NCBI GenBank assembly: GCA_020747015.1
Contig: JAGTJM010000095.1
Span: 1-64,000 of the forward strand
Length of the DNA: 64,000 nucleotides
DNA from: Pyrenochaeta sp. MPI-SDFR-AT-0127
Taxonomy: Eukaryota; Ascomycota; Dothideomycetes; Pleosporales; Cucurbitariaceae
Direction: 5' to 3'
The translations under genes and the position numbers were made by a program. The stretch's first letter is position 1; each line of letters begins with the position of its first letter. Positions 43,527 to 56,132 of this stretch are shown here, piece by piece. The notes below the pieces were generated by a model that saw nothing but the letters and a program-made list of their open reading frames with translations, did not search any database and was not told the DNA's origin.

Positions 43527-45667
43527 AAATTTGGCCCCCAATGGGAGATGAGACACAGGCGCAGCTTATGCAAGGCTAGGGTGATCTTAAACAAGCCATT
43601 GCCAGGAGCTCCGCGGCTGAGAAAGAGTGGTTAAACATGGAAGACGATAGACGTTGGATCTCGAACAAGTAATGGATCGTATCTGCAGTTACTGAAGAGT
43701 CCATGCGACTTGTGCACGCATGATGAAGCCTGAAGGATATCTGCTTCGAACTGCGGTCGAGTATCTGATTTCAGCAAAAACCTGGGTGGCGTGCAAGATT
43801 AATGTCAGCATGCCAAGAGCCTGCGGGTGGCCTTGCGCCTCACAGACCCACCTCTTTTCGCACGTGTCCATTATATTCTACAATTCAACGTTGGAGATTT
43901 ATGGTCGGTTGTTTACTGGAGCGACGGTGGTAGTCATGGTCGTACTTGATGATGTGGAAACGGCGTTGATGAAAAGTCAAGGTACGTTGTTGAGTGGCTA
44001 TGTGTTGCTTATTTGGACGTGAGGCTCGTGACTACCGTAACAGCAATGAAAGTATGAGTGGGTCCTGGAGACCATATGGAAGCTAATGATCTACTTACCT
44101 ATACTCACTCTTTCAACCGTCTTTGCAAAGTCCTTCTTATATGTCAACGGGAAGCATTCTAAACACTTCGACCTATGTTTCCAGAACGGGATAAGATGGG
44201 CAGCCACTAGACCTGGACGATTCCCTCAGCTTCAAATATGGGTCAGATGGAAAGTAAAGTTTGATGTACTCACTCATTTCTCCGCTGCTGCGCAACTCTT
44301 CAATGGCTCTCACTCAATGTTGTCAAAATCAACATTGCTGTTGACAAAGAGTCCCTCTGATCTGTATACGCGATAATCCACAGCATAGCAGGGCTGTCTG
44401 TGCTAAAGACCATGAAACTCTATCCGACTGACGATGAAGTTTTCATAGCAAGAAACATCGTGTCCAGGAAATTCTCTTGGCCCTGACGGCACCCTTTGCC
44501 ATGTCAGCATCGACCGAGGATAAGACTTTGATCACAACCTTGAATGGGAACTGGCCACTTCCACGCTACAAACAATACCTCATCAAGTCCCGAATGACCA
44601 TAGCAAGCCAGGTATCAGTAACGAAAAAAACCAATCAAAGAGCCGTACAGCAATCCAGCCATTGTTGAACCGTGAACAGAGCAACATCCGATTTTGGGCC
44701 AGGGTCCAACTACTTTATATACGAGGACACAATTAAAAGTCCGAAATCGCCGTGCAGAGCAAACTTCGCTCCTCCTATTGTGTACCACTATATCAGTTCA
44801 TTCAGGTTTAGCCGGCGGGTTTTTAAAGCTGATAAGACCGAATACACCGATGCATGTCTCACGCGGATAAGATGGGTCGGAAGAAGTCAAGTCCGACTCA
44901 GATGAGTGATTTTAAGGAGTGTCTGATCTGCAGGCATATGTGAATGGGCAAGTGTAATAGATGAGTGGGCATAGGCTGCGAGCGTGGGATATTGAGGCCG
45001 GGTTGAGGCTTCTTCATGAAATCTCCTTGTGTTGTGGAGAGATCAACTGCGTTACAACATTTTGTCATGATCGAGACCATGTAGTTCTGTAAAACACGAG
45101 CCTAAGACGAACAATCGAATCATCTAGATATGCCATGTTGAGATATAGAGGGAGAGGTGAGAGGAGAATATGATTGATTATGAATTCAAGTACTCTGCTG
45201 CTGATATAGTCAAAGTCGCTGGTAATAAATATGCCCAACCCCCCAATGGGATAGCAGAGGGTATCGTAAAAAAAAAACGAAAACAACAACAAAACAAAAC
45301 AGAAATGGAGACATGCCTGCAAGTCGCGAAGAGAAAACCCCCAACCGATAAATGTGAGCAACCTAAAACGCCGTAGCCCCTTCGCTGTCAAGTTTTTGCC
45401 GCTCCATTATGTGTATCGCTTTCTCGTCATTGTGCGTGTTCAAATCATGCGTCGTATGCGCCCGTTCGTTTCGATTTCTTTGCCATTCGATCATCGTCGA
45501 CTGCTCGCAGGGACGGAGATATCACTCATGCCATCCTCATCCCTCTGGTAACTATACTGGAAACCCGAATCCGTGCCCTTGTACCCGTTATCCCAGGCGG
45601 CGATTCGCGAAAGAAGCCTAACACGACATTAAATCTTCCTCGAAAAGTATGTAGTGATCGGTAGCGC
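43527..45667. other. intergenic, no gene recognised
   Basis: Plus-strand frames at 43720-44022 and 44086-44376 have no identifiable domain. An A-rich tract with CAAAA repeats (about 45269-45302) precedes the end of the next gene. The last about 300 bases are likely the 3' flank of the minus-strand tetraspan gene. Confidence 0.35.
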
Positions 45668-46423
45668 TCACTGATCGTCTGGTGGGACCTGCGACTGGTC
45701 GGGTATGAGCTCGTAGTCGCCCTCAGCGGGGAGGTAGACAGCGGACGCGACTACGCCGAGGCAGGTCAGGGTCAGAATGGTCCAGCTCGCGGTGCACAGA
45801 GACCACGAGATGTCGAGGTTCCAGCCGTCCCAGAAGCGGGCGTCATGGTCAAAGAGGAAGGCCTAGAGATATCGACTATTAGTGGGGGTTCATAGTAATC
45901 AAAGAATGGCGCAGACATACCACAATAGCCATGCCTGCGCACTGTACAACAGCACTAAAGGCCAACACGCCGGCAGCCACCTGCCACCCCGCTGCTCTTC
46001 GCTGCACGCCACCCGCAAGGATGACCACAAAGCTGACCAGTGTGCAAAGCTCAACGACGACGCCAAATGAGATAAGGAAGCCGACAGTTCGCCACATATT
46101 GCAGAAAGATGGGTCTTTGCTGCAGTCGCTATCGCGAGGGAAAGGGACGCAGGTACCTGTGACCGCTGAGCAGCGGCTGTGGAGGCCGTAGGAGTATTCG
46201 CGCTTGCCATCCTGGTGGGAGTTGTTAGAGGAGAGTATGACAGCAGGGGAGAAGGACGAGAGCATACTGGGCTATAGCTGACCCAGCGAGGCATGGCGAT
46301 ACTCGCTATTGTCATTATTGTTGCTGCGCAAGTAAGTCTCTGCTGCCATAACCACGTTCATTCCCACGGCTTACAGGCAATAGTGAGTATGAGGCCCACG
46401 CCGTACACGATTCTTCGCGTCAT
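45668..46423 (-). CDS. claudin/PMP22-like four-pass membrane protein
   Basis: Predicted exons are 46423-46375, 46323-46268, 46211-45921 and 45862-45668, giving 196 residues. Introns of 51, 56 and 58 nt are GT-AG and keep frame. Helix 1 (YGVGLILTIASTIMTIASIA) is rebuilt across the first intron. The extracellular loop MPRWVSYS...SYGLHSRC has the W-x(n)-GL-x-x-C layout of claudin/PMP22/Sur7-type tetraspans and four further cysteines. Helix 2 is VGFLISFGVVVELCTLVSFVVILAG, helix 3 WQVAAGVLAFSAVVQCAGMAIV and helix 4 ASWTILTLTCLGVVASAVY, followed by an acidic cytoplasmic tail (LPAEGDYELIPDQ). Such fungal proteins sit in the plasma membrane and are linked to membrane domains or cell-wall integrity; the exact family and role are inferred. 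Confidence 0.85.
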
Positions 46424-48080
46424 GATGGACGATTACAGAAAAAAAGCCGACTTCCTGAAAGAAGCGCGACGATAGTTCGCGAGTGGCGCAGGGCAAGAGG
46501 TGATGTTGGAATGCACGGTAGGACAGGCGAGCGTAATGTAGGTAGGTCGGCTGGATCGCGTGCAGATGAGCAAAGCCCGTGGTAGTGTTGAGGATCGCCG
46601 ACAGCGGTACGCAGGCAAACCTGCAAGGCTACTGCCGTGTATGGGAATGCGACCGAGCAAATCACTTGCAAGGCGGCGCAGGAGGGGTGGGAGGGCAGGC
46701 CGGGGGGTGGGGTGGGTGCACTCGTCTAGAGACAGTCTGTTGAGGCAGGCAGGCCCATAGTATAGTAGACTCTCCTTCGTGATGGAGGGCAGAAATGCTC
46801 GAGGGTTGGTCTCCTCGCAACAGGGCTTGTCGTCTTACTCGTTTCGTGTGCCGCTAGAGGAATCAAGAGGTGCAATGAGGTCAGGGATATGCAGATTCTG
46901 CCTTGGCAACGTCCCCACGCCGCGGCCTATGGTGGGCTGCTGGTTTCACCGCCAATTCAACACCATGGACTGATATAGCGCGTAGAGCGCCCGCGATCAG
47001 CACGCTCGCTTCATTTTTTTGCGTCAGAACAGGGCCGAAGACTTTGCCCATGGCGCAGAGTGGACTTTGACGCAAAACTGAGGTCGACGAGTGGGGTTCG
47101 TCGTAGTGGTTTTTCTAGTGGCGGTGTTGGATGCCTGCTTAGCGCTCATGTCCGCAGCTATCACGATATCGAGGTGTGGCACTCTCCTCACTTTTCCTGA
47201 CAAGTCCCTGGCCACGGGAGGACAAGCAAAGGCCAGGAAGCGCAAGGTCCAAGGAACGGCAGGTCAAGGTACAGGGCTGTAAGCACTGTTGGACGTGACG
47301 ACCCTTTCCCGAGAAGCGCTGGCTTGCTAGCTTCTTTGACGGCCGGCTCTCTCCAGCCTCCACAGTACACGCTGCTACAACACCCTTCTCAAGAGGTGTC
47401 ATTTTTCAAAGGCAGACCAGCTCACGCTCTCCAACTGATAAGCACTCGGCTCCCCTCCTGTCTTGGGGTGGACAGACTCCCACTCAGCCACACCGATCAG
47501 CAGTATTAGCATGTGCGAACACGTGGGGCGGTAATTCCCCATCACCTGTAGCATGGGACTTTCAAAACCTGATGGTCGGCGGTGCATATCCACCTTGAAA
47601 ACATGTCAGCAGACTAAAGGAAAGATAAGCTTGCCCACTGAGCCGTGCTTGTCTCGAGGCGAACAAAGCAGGGCCAAATGATTTTTGCATCGCAAACACT
47701 GTCGTCGTGATATACACCGCTTTCGCGACTACTAAGGCTATTCTGCACTCGCGAACACGGTACCCGGCAACGACAAAAGGCGACAAGGACGCAGTTGCGG
47801 GGAATGCACTCCACCCTGCAACGCCCTGCAGCCACTGATATCGACGGCTGCTATGAGTGGACATGACACAATTTAATCAAGCTCTGTCTTGCATGTACAC
47901 GGCGTAGGATGATAAGGCTTGCCTATCAGTCTAGTCTATTGGATGGCGCAATTGCATGCTGATATTGTCCCCCGCCTGGCACGGTTGGGGTTTGACGGAC
48001 AAAATAGCCGTCTATTTATGCCATACTGGCAGATGTCTAGGGTTTTTGTACAGGTGGTAAACATGGCACTTGCCAGCAAG
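46424..48080. other. intergenic, no gene recognised
   Basis: About 1.65 kb of relatively GC-rich sequence with many overlapping short frames on both strands and no domain. It should hold the promoter of the tetraspan gene (46.43-47 kb) and the 3' flank of the methyltransferase gene. A purine-rich GGGTGGGAGGGCAGGCCG stretch occurs near 46684. Confidence 0.4.
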
Positions 48081-49949
48081 TTAAAACAATACCTTCTCAG
48101 GGTCGCGCATCGGTTGTGACTTTGGCTTCTGCAACATCTCATAACAGAGCAGGGATGCTGCCACGCTGACGTTCAAGCTGTCAACACCAACCTCATCGAC
48201 TTCACGCCCATGAGGAATTCCAATGTTGTAGTGCGCCAAGTTCAGCAGGCTCCCCCTCAGCCCTGTCCCTTCAGCCCCCATCATCAAGATTGTGGGGTGC
48301 TCTGCCACTGGGCAATGGTCTACTGGTAGTCGTTTCGTACTTCTCGCAATCGTGTACACGACTTTACTGGCCCCTGTCTCCTGACCCTCTGGAGTTGAAG
48401 CTGAGATGGAGGAGGCTGGTGGTACGGCATTGCTAGCATATATCCTCCAACCCGCCCGTGAGCTCTTCCCAAGAAAGTCGGTCGGCTCTCCTACTCTAAA
48501 GAGCGGCATAGCCTCTGCAGCACCGGCTGAGGCTTTCAGCGCAATGTGACTCCACGGCGCGGTTTGTCGCGTAGGGGTTACGATTGCATCGACATTGAGG
48601 AAATACGCTGAGCGAGCAATGGCTCCAAGATTTCCTTCGTCGAGCTGCTAGTGTTAGCTTATGAATGTACGGTGTCGGCAGAGACTTACCACGCCGTCAA
48701 CATATAAGATTAAAGGGTGCCTCCAGCCCGCTGACTTGTATGAATACAGCTCTTGTTTACCATTAATGGCAGCATCTTCTGCGCTCTGGCTATCCAGGGC
48801 AATACTGAAACTTTCGTCCTCGATAGATGCAGTCTTCAATTCTGTGATGGGAGGAACGGGAAGAGCCGAAGCTTCCAAGATGACTCCGTTATGCGGTCGG
48901 CCACTACTGGCCTTATCCATGGCACGCAGGTAATCGTCTCCAACTTCCTTAGTGATGGAGAACAACTTGTTGGCCCTGATGCGCGCCATCAGGCCATCCC
49001 TACTGGCCCCTCTCGAGTGAACGTAGAGGGTGTAGAACTTGCGCCGACTTGCCTTAACGGCAGCGAGAACGCTAGAATATCCGTATATAAATTCAGACGC
49101 GGCAGTCGTGTACGGGAGTGATTCGGGTTCTCGCACGGAGCTACTTTGGACTTTCACCTTCGTGTCAGAGGGTGCTGCTTGTTCTCTTCCAAATTGTTCT
49201 CTGCGAGCGCCTTTGGAGTCGGGGCGTTGAGTGAACCTTGGCTCTCGTGGACGCTCAATGCCGTCGTCTCGGCCACGCGATGTATAGGAAGTTTGATCAT
49301 CTGTCCGTAGAAATCTTTCTGGTTTTCTATCATCTCGGGGGCTTGACCGTCCCTCTCCTCGTGATGGTGCGCCGTCGCGGTCGCCGAATCGCTCGTCTCG
49401 AGATCCTCGGGCATCTGCGCGATCTGACCATGGCTTCCTTCCTGCTGAGAACCGATCTGAGGATGGTCTCCGCTCGCCATCAAATCTGCCACCTGACCTG
49501 ACAGGTCTATCCGAAGCTACCCTTGAGCCTTCGTCACGATGTCGAGGCGGTCCGTCTCGATCCCTCTGTGGCCGGTCTTCCCTGAATCTACTTGGAGCAT
49601 CATCGCGAGGTCGAGGTGGACCAACACGCCCAAATCTGCTACTCCTAGGTGCGGTCACCTTTGCTCCTCGATCCCTCTGCGGGCGCTCTTCGCGCTCTCT
49701 CCGAGGTGCATCGCCTTCATCCTTAGGCGGACCAAAACGCTCAAACCTTTGCTCCCGACGAGTCTTCAAGCCCCTGTCTCCTGCATCTCCAAATCCTTCT
49801 CGTGTGTGACGTTGCGATCGACGATCCGGGCCAGACTGTCTGCCCCGTTCGATTGCAGCCGTAATAGATTTATAGCGGCAGAAGGCTTGCGGAATAACTG
49901 TACGCTGCGTTCGTAGTAGCGTGCTACTTATAAGGAGAGGATACACCAT
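48081..49949 (-). CDS. mrm1: mitochondrial 21S rRNA 2'-O-ribose methyltransferase (TrmH/SpoU, Mrm1-like)
   Basis: Predicted exons are 49949-48690 and 48644-48081, giving 607 residues. It methylates a guanosine ribose in the large mitochondrial rRNA, using SAM. The N-terminus (MVYPLLISSTLLRTQRTVIP...CRYKSI) is a mitochondrial targeting sequence. About 220 residues rich in Arg, Asp, Glu and Pro with repeated RPQRDRD-like units follow, then the substrate-binding domain (EFIYGYSSVLAAVKASRRKFYTLY, HNGVILEASALP). The SpoU catalytic domain contains DEGNLGAIARSAYFLNVDAI (motif 1), ILMMGAEGTGLR (motif 2) and VDSLNVSVAASLLCYEML (motif 3), all intact and forming the knot that binds SAM. The acceptor reads TAGCAG, so a one-residue (Gln) splice variant is possible. 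The start is the first in-frame ATG. Divergent from the Mit1-like gene. Confidence 0.9.
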
Positions 49950-50300
49950 AACAGTGTAAGGGGAAGTGTAAAGAAGTAGTACTTGGTGTCTATGGTTGAT
50001 GCACGCGAGATGTGACGAAAAGTTCAATCCATGGTCACGCTAATATTTAGCCATAACACGTGATCACGTGTTGGATCTGCTCACTGCCCATGGGGGTGTC
50101 CTTCACCGACGATTGCCGCCGTCCACCACCCGGTGCGCATCCCAAACTTTCTGCATGCCGCCAACAAAGCCTTGCGACCAATGTACACGCGTTCGACTCT
50201 TTCCATAGCATCCTAGAGTCCGCACCAGATCTCTCGTCGCTAGCGATCGTACCGCCCTCGATGGTCCCACCACTGGAAGGACCTCAGTTCTCCGCACAGC
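49950..50300. promoter_or_regulatory. 351-bp divergent promoter with back-to-back CACGTG palindrome
   Basis: The intergenic region between the methyltransferase and chromatin-remodeller start codons. An 18-bp perfect palindrome, AACACGTGATCACGTGTT, occupies 50055-50072 and holds two CACGTG cores sharing a central GATC. On each strand it gives the ATCACGTG form preferred by Cbf1-type bHLH factors. It is 106 bp from the mrm1 start and about 230 bp from the remodeller start, so it could serve both genes. Confidence 0.6.
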
Positions 50301-53300
50301 ATGAGCAGCGATGAGGATGGTGCCAAACTCATGGCATCTTTCAAGAAGAAGGGGGAGCAGAAATCCGTCGCTGCCCCCGCACAATTAGAAAAGCAGCCCT
50401 CCTTCTCACCGGCTGATTTCCTATCAGAAGATGAACCCGCAGGCGAGGAAACCCACAAAAATGTCGACACTGGACCGATAATACGAAGATTAATGTATGT
50501 ACGTGCCGTACCAGTCCGCGACAAGCACGAATACACGTACTACGAGCCAGAGGATGAGGTGGAGGATATAATTCGGGAGTTCTCGAGAAGAGGAAAGACA
50601 GTGTTTGAGGTCAGACTATGGCGCGACAAAGCTGAAGAGGTGAGTGAGGTCCTGGAAGCATCTTGAAGAAGTTTCTCGCGCGAGGTAAAGGCGTTGGTAG
50701 CGTAATCAGCAACATCATTGCCTTTATATCCCGGCTTCCTCACTGAACGCTATTGATTTCTACAACATCACCTTGCTGTAAGTCGAGCATTACTAACCTG
50801 GCCATAGATAACTCTTGACCAGCTTCTCAGACTATCTGGCGGGCCAGAAGCACTACATAGATTCCAAACAGACAACGACAAGCAAGACATGAAACTCCGC
50901 GGAAGAACCTCGAAGGCAAACAATGATGGCTTCGTCGATATCTCGACTATTGCCCTGTCATCTTCTGAAGATGAAGAAGGGGCCATATCGTATTCACGCA
51001 AACCCCGTAACGGTCGAATCCGCACGCTAGCGAACGATAGAGCAGCCAGTAGACGCTCTTCGAGGACCCATTCACGGCATAGTGACCTTATCGAGCTCTC
51101 TACCAGCAACGAGAGCTCGGACGCTGGCAGCAAGAAACGAAGGCGAACACGGAGGGTCATGCTTGAGCCAACACGCCGATCTATCAGACAACCAATCTAT
51201 ACGCGCGCCTATGACGATCTCGAGGACGAGGATGAAGAAGACGATGATGATGACACTGAAGACTCTAGTCAGTCTGATATCCTGCGTTCGGACGTCCTGT
51301 CCGGTCGGAAGCGCAAGCGGCGGACTATGCGTTCCTTAAAGACTGAAAAGATGCCCAGGGCGGGTGTACGGCAGTCTGACCGCTCGACGCGCGCAACCAA
51401 CAACATGCAAGAGGCAGAGATGAATGACATATATCGGTCAGACTCGGAGCCCAAGGTGGTTGCGCAGAAGATGACCGTAGTTCGTGAGCGTTTTGCAACA
51501 CTGCCCAGAAGCGACCTCTTCCGTTCCCGTCATGTTGAAGGTTGCGAAGTCTGCTACGCCGGATCAAACGTTGCCGCTTTGATTTATTGTCAGGGCTGCT
51601 CTCTCGCTTATCATAAGAACTGCCTAGGCAATCGGTCAACTCGCGATCATCTCGTAACTAAAGTTGACGATGAGAACTTCGTATTGCAATGCAAACGATG
51701 CATCAATTTCTACAGAAAGAAAGACACGACAGCCCCTGATCTGTCGAAGTGTCAGGATTGCGTCCAGGTAGGTGCGTCTTGTAAGCCCTTCAGGTCTCGA
51801 AAGACAACACAGCAGGAAATGAAGGACCGCGAGGACAATGGTGGTCAAGATCCAGTGGTTGATGTTCCATCTGCACTCATCAACAATGCTCGGAACGTGT
51901 TATTCAGGTGCACCAAGTGCTCACGAGCCTGGCACTACCACCATCTTCCACCGCTGTCTCAATATGCAATGGACGTCAATCGCGATGAAGACGAGTTGGA
52001 TGATGAGCGATTCAGAGAGTACTCTGGAAAGTGGCTTTGCAAAGAATGCGACGACACACAGACCCAAAAGGTTGGGAGCATTATCGCCTGGAGGCCATCA
52101 GATGTAGAGACCTACCGCTTGGGAACATCCTGCAACATGGTCAGCGAAGATGATAAGCAATATCTCATCAAGTGGGAGGGGCAGTCCTATTTTCGTGCAG
52201 AATGGTTCTCAGGTACATGGACATGGGGTGTCACAGCCACCGCCATGCGCAAGGCCTTTTATAAGCGTGAAGATGGACCAAAGATGCGAACCGAAGACGC
52301 AATACCTGAAGAGTACTTACGCATTGATATTGTGTTAGATATCAAGTACACGAGCTACGTCGAAATTCGCAGCGAGGAGATCGACAAAGCTCGTATCAAG
52401 GAAGTAGACAAGGCGCTCATCAAATACAAAGGTCTTGGATACGAGGATGCAGTGTGGGAAAAGGTACCTACATCCGAGGATGGCGACAGATGGCTGGACT
52501 TTGTTACTGCCTACAACGACTGGGTTGCCGGCCGTTATGTGAAATATCCCAAGCAAGGCCCACTTAGAGCACGTCTCGAGAAAGTGCGCAATGCTCCTTT
52601 CGCCAAGCTAGAGAGAGAAAAGCAGCCAGATAACCTTGTGGGCGGGGAGTTGATGAAATATCAGCTTGAGGGCCTCAACTGGCTATACTACCAATGGTAC
52701 AGCCAGAAAAATGGCATCCTCGCGGATGAAATGGGTCTTGGCAAGACCATCCAAGTCATCGGTTTCATGGCAACTCTCGTGCAGGAGCACAACAGCTTCC
52801 CCTTCCTTATCGTGGTCCCAAACTCGACGTGTGCCAACTGGCGGCGAGAGATTAAACAATGGGCCCCATCTTTACGTGTCGTTGCGTATTTTGGCTCGGC
52901 TCTGTCTCGCGATATGGCTTACAAGTATGAAATGTATCCGGAAGGAACGAAGGAGCTGCGCTGCCATATTCTGGTCACCTCATATGAAGCAGCCACCGAT
53001 GACAGTTGCAGAAGAGTGTTCCGTAGTATCAACTGGGCCGGGCTAATTGTCGATGAAGGTCAGAGGTTGAAGAACGACAAGAGTCAACTGTACACCGCTT
53101 TGGCGGCAGTACGAGCTCCCTTTAGGTTGCTCATGACGGGTACACCACTACAAAACAACGCACGCGAACTTTTCAACTTGCTACAATTTTTGGACGAGAC
53201 CATCGACGCCGCCCAGCTAGAGGAGAAGTATGCTGAAATGACATCTGAGAACATCAAGGAGCTCCATGACCAGATCCGGCCGTTCATACTTCGACGGACC

Positions 53301-55636
53301 AAGGCTCAAGTATTGACCTTCCTTCCGCCACTAGGTCAAATCATTCTGCCCATCTCGATGAGCCATCTACAAAAACAACTCTACAAGTCAATTCTGTCCA
53401 AGAGCCCTGAACTTCTCAAGGCGCTCTTTACTGCCGACAAACTCAAGCAACAGGAACGAGCGAATCTAAGCAATATTCTTATGCAGCTACGCAAGTGTCT
53501 CTGCCATCCATTTGTCTACAGTCGCGAAATTGAAGAGCGAACCGATGTTGTTGCAGTTTCTCATCGCAATCTCGTTGAGGCATCTGCAAAGCTTAGCCTT
53601 CTGGAATTACTACTGCCAAAACTCAAGGAGCGCGGGCATCGTGTTCTCATCTTTAGCCAGTTTCTCGACATGCTCAGTATCATCGAGGACTTCATGGATG
53701 GGATGCAACTTGCGTACCAACGTCTTGATGGCACGATGGGCTCTTTAGAGAAGCAGAAGCGGATCGATCAGTTCAACGCACCTGATTCTCCGCTATTCGC
53801 TTTCCTCCTCTCTACACGAGCTGGGGGTGTTGGAATCAATCTCGCCACCGCCGATACGGTCATCATCCTTGACCCAGACTGGAATCCTCATCAAGATATC
53901 CAGGCAATTGCCAGGGCACATCGTATCGGACAGAAAAAGAAAGTATTGTGTCTACAATTGGCAACAAGGGCATCTGTTGAAGAGAAGATCATGCAAATGG
54001 GCAGGAAGAAAATGGCTCTTGACCACGTGGTTGTCGAGCAAATGGACACTGACAATATTGAAGATCAAGACGTGGAATCAATTTTACGGTTTGGCGCAGC
54101 AGAGCTTTTCCAGGATGATGGTGCAGATAACGACATTCGCTATGACGACTCGTCTATTGACAAGCTTCTCGACCGGAGTCAGATTGAGAGCACTAAAACG
54201 AGCAGTGAGGATTCAGCTGAGTCGCAATTTAGCTTTGCTCGCATATGGGCAAACGATAAAGGTGGTCTACAAGATGATTTCGACGAAGTTGAAGAAGAAG
54301 TTGCCCCAGATCCTGGGGTCTGGGACAAGATCCTCAAAGAACGTCGTGCGGCGGCAGCGGCAGAAGCTCTTGCCAGAGCAGAGGCTATGGGAAGAGGAAG
54401 GCGCGCAAAGGCAGTATGTGATAAGTCGTTACGAACACCAGCGATGACTAACATACTCAGAATATCGACTATGCAACAGAAGGGGTCCGTGTTGGGACTT
54501 CCTCAGCTGTGGGAGATGATCAGTTTGAAGATTCACTCGCTCTTGGCTCGCCTATCAAGAAGAAGAAAAGGCGCAAGAAGAACGTTGGCTCAGAAACCGA
54601 TACCGACTTCCAAGCTGACACTGAGGATGAGACTGAAGCCGAACTCGAACCTGAGCAAGACAATGCTCGAGATCTTGCAGGCCCTCCACCGGACCGTTTT
54701 GCAACATTGACTAGTTCTACGCCTGGCCAAGTTTCATCTCCTTCCAAGCTATCAAGTATCACGCTGTCCGTGCGAACTTCACCAAACAAGCGCAACCCCA
54801 ATATTGACCCTTTGCCACGAAATCCTGCAGATGGAGCGCAGTCCAAAACAGCGTTCGGTAACGCATCGTCTCGCTCTGTACCGCCAGAATCCAGCCATCC
54901 TTCAAACCCATCGGTTCTCAAGACCCTAATCACTAACAAGGTGACAGTGAAGCCCTTTCAGCGTGCCAAACTTCCCACGCGATCCTCTTTTGAGCCCAAT
55001 TACGGCTTTCATGGCATACGGATCTGCCCTGCTTGTCGCAAACCCCACCCACAAGGCGCATGCGAACTCAAAGTCGCAGGAGTTGAATACTGTGGTCTTT
55101 GTGGACTTGCACATTATGGCCACGCACGTACCTGCCCGCATATAAAGAGCGAAACGCAAGTCCGTGAGATGTTAGAAGCGCTTAAGAGCTCACCAGAGAA
55201 GAAAGAGTTGGTCGATGCTGCACTGAAGTATCTGCGTGGTGTCAAGGGCACGCTTGTACAACAAAAGAAGAAGGACAGAGAAAGAGCTGCGGCCTTGAAA
55301 ACTGGGCTTCCGCTTCCGTTTTCGGCTCCTGGACGGCCTATGATACCATCCGGGCAAACTCAGCCATTGGAACAATACACACCATATGCGCCACCATCGG
55401 GACCTTCGGACAGCGTCTTGACTGGCCTATCACACGATGGGCAAATGTCTGGACCTCAGCGCGAGAACCCGAGCACCTACTTAAAACCAGTGAGTGCTGC
55501 GCCGGTTATTGCTGGAAGCCATATCCAGCCACTACCGGGCCAACAGCAACGTGCTGCGCAGGTTCAAACTCAGGCCCACTCAGCATTTGACGATCAACAT
55601 GTAGAGAGTGCGCTCCGCGGTTTCTTAGGCCACTAA
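50301..55636 (+). CDS. mit1: Mit1/CHD-type SNF2 chromatin remodeller with PHD finger and chromodomain
   Basis: Predicted exons are 50301-50639, 50808-54413 and 54461-55636, giving 1706 residues; the first intron has GTGAGT and TACTAAC, the second GTATGT and CTAAC. It is a nuclear ATP-dependent nucleosome remodeller, related to S. pombe Mit1 of the SHREC silencing complex (Mi-2-like). Order: a conserved N-terminal region (MYVRAVPVRDKHEYTY); an acidic, Ser-rich linker; PHD finger from about residue 358 (CEVCYAGS...CQGCSLAYHKNCLG); a second Cys-rich segment (CTKCSRAWHYHHLPPL...CKECD); chromodomain-like YLIKWEGQSYFRAEWF and LIKYKGLGYEDAVWE; the SNF2 ATPase with ADEMGLGKT near 752, DEGQRLKND near 862 and GTPLQNN; the helicase C lobe with STRAGGVGINLATAD and HRIGQKKKV. 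The C-terminal Zn-ribbon-like CPACRKPH...CGLCG...CPH is near 1504-1541. Motif II is DEGQ rather than DEAH, as in Mit1-type proteins. All ATPase motifs are intact. Confidence 0.9.
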
Positions 55637-56132
55637 AGCGTTGCTTTCGAGGCGCACTGGAGTAGACATGTGGTGGTTCATGCGAATCTTCGAGGCTCGA
55701 AGCCTTATATTTATCACACGTGTCAGTCTATGCTCAGATGCATCCATGAATTGGTGCGCAGGGATCTTTGATGCATTACTTTCTTCACGAAGCCGGGCAG
55801 TCGGTAAACCAGGGGAAACTTGGTGATGGGATTTGTGCTTTAGCATATCATAGTTTAAGCGAGCATATAGCCTGTGCACAGGTGTCTGGCTCTGACCTTT
55901 CGGTTTGAAATCCAATTCAAAACTTCAAGAATTAATTTCGAAGTGCAGTTGAAACCATCCCTTTGGTCATGCTTCGAATGCTGTCATGCATTCACAAGTT
56001 CATCGCATCAATCGACATCAGCGTGTTGACAGTGGAGTATATGCCATTACCCGATAATAAGTTACTAAGAATATGAACTCTTGCCTACCTTTGTCAAGGT
56101 CTCTTCCCAAAGCCTCTACGATACGGATTCAT
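55637..56132. other. convergent 3' flanks
   Basis: About 500 bp between the ends of two converging genes. Only short frames are present and no gene is supported; it should contain both polyadenylation regions. Confidence 0.5.

Noticed and set aside
45269..45302. A-rich CAAAA repeats as a mobile-element poly(A) tail
   Set aside because: No LINE/SINE-like sequence precedes it and no target duplication is visible; simple low-complexity DNA is sufficient.
52666..54447. Secondary plus-strand and antisense frames inside the remodeller gene
   Set aside because: They are shadows of a long, strongly conserved coding frame.
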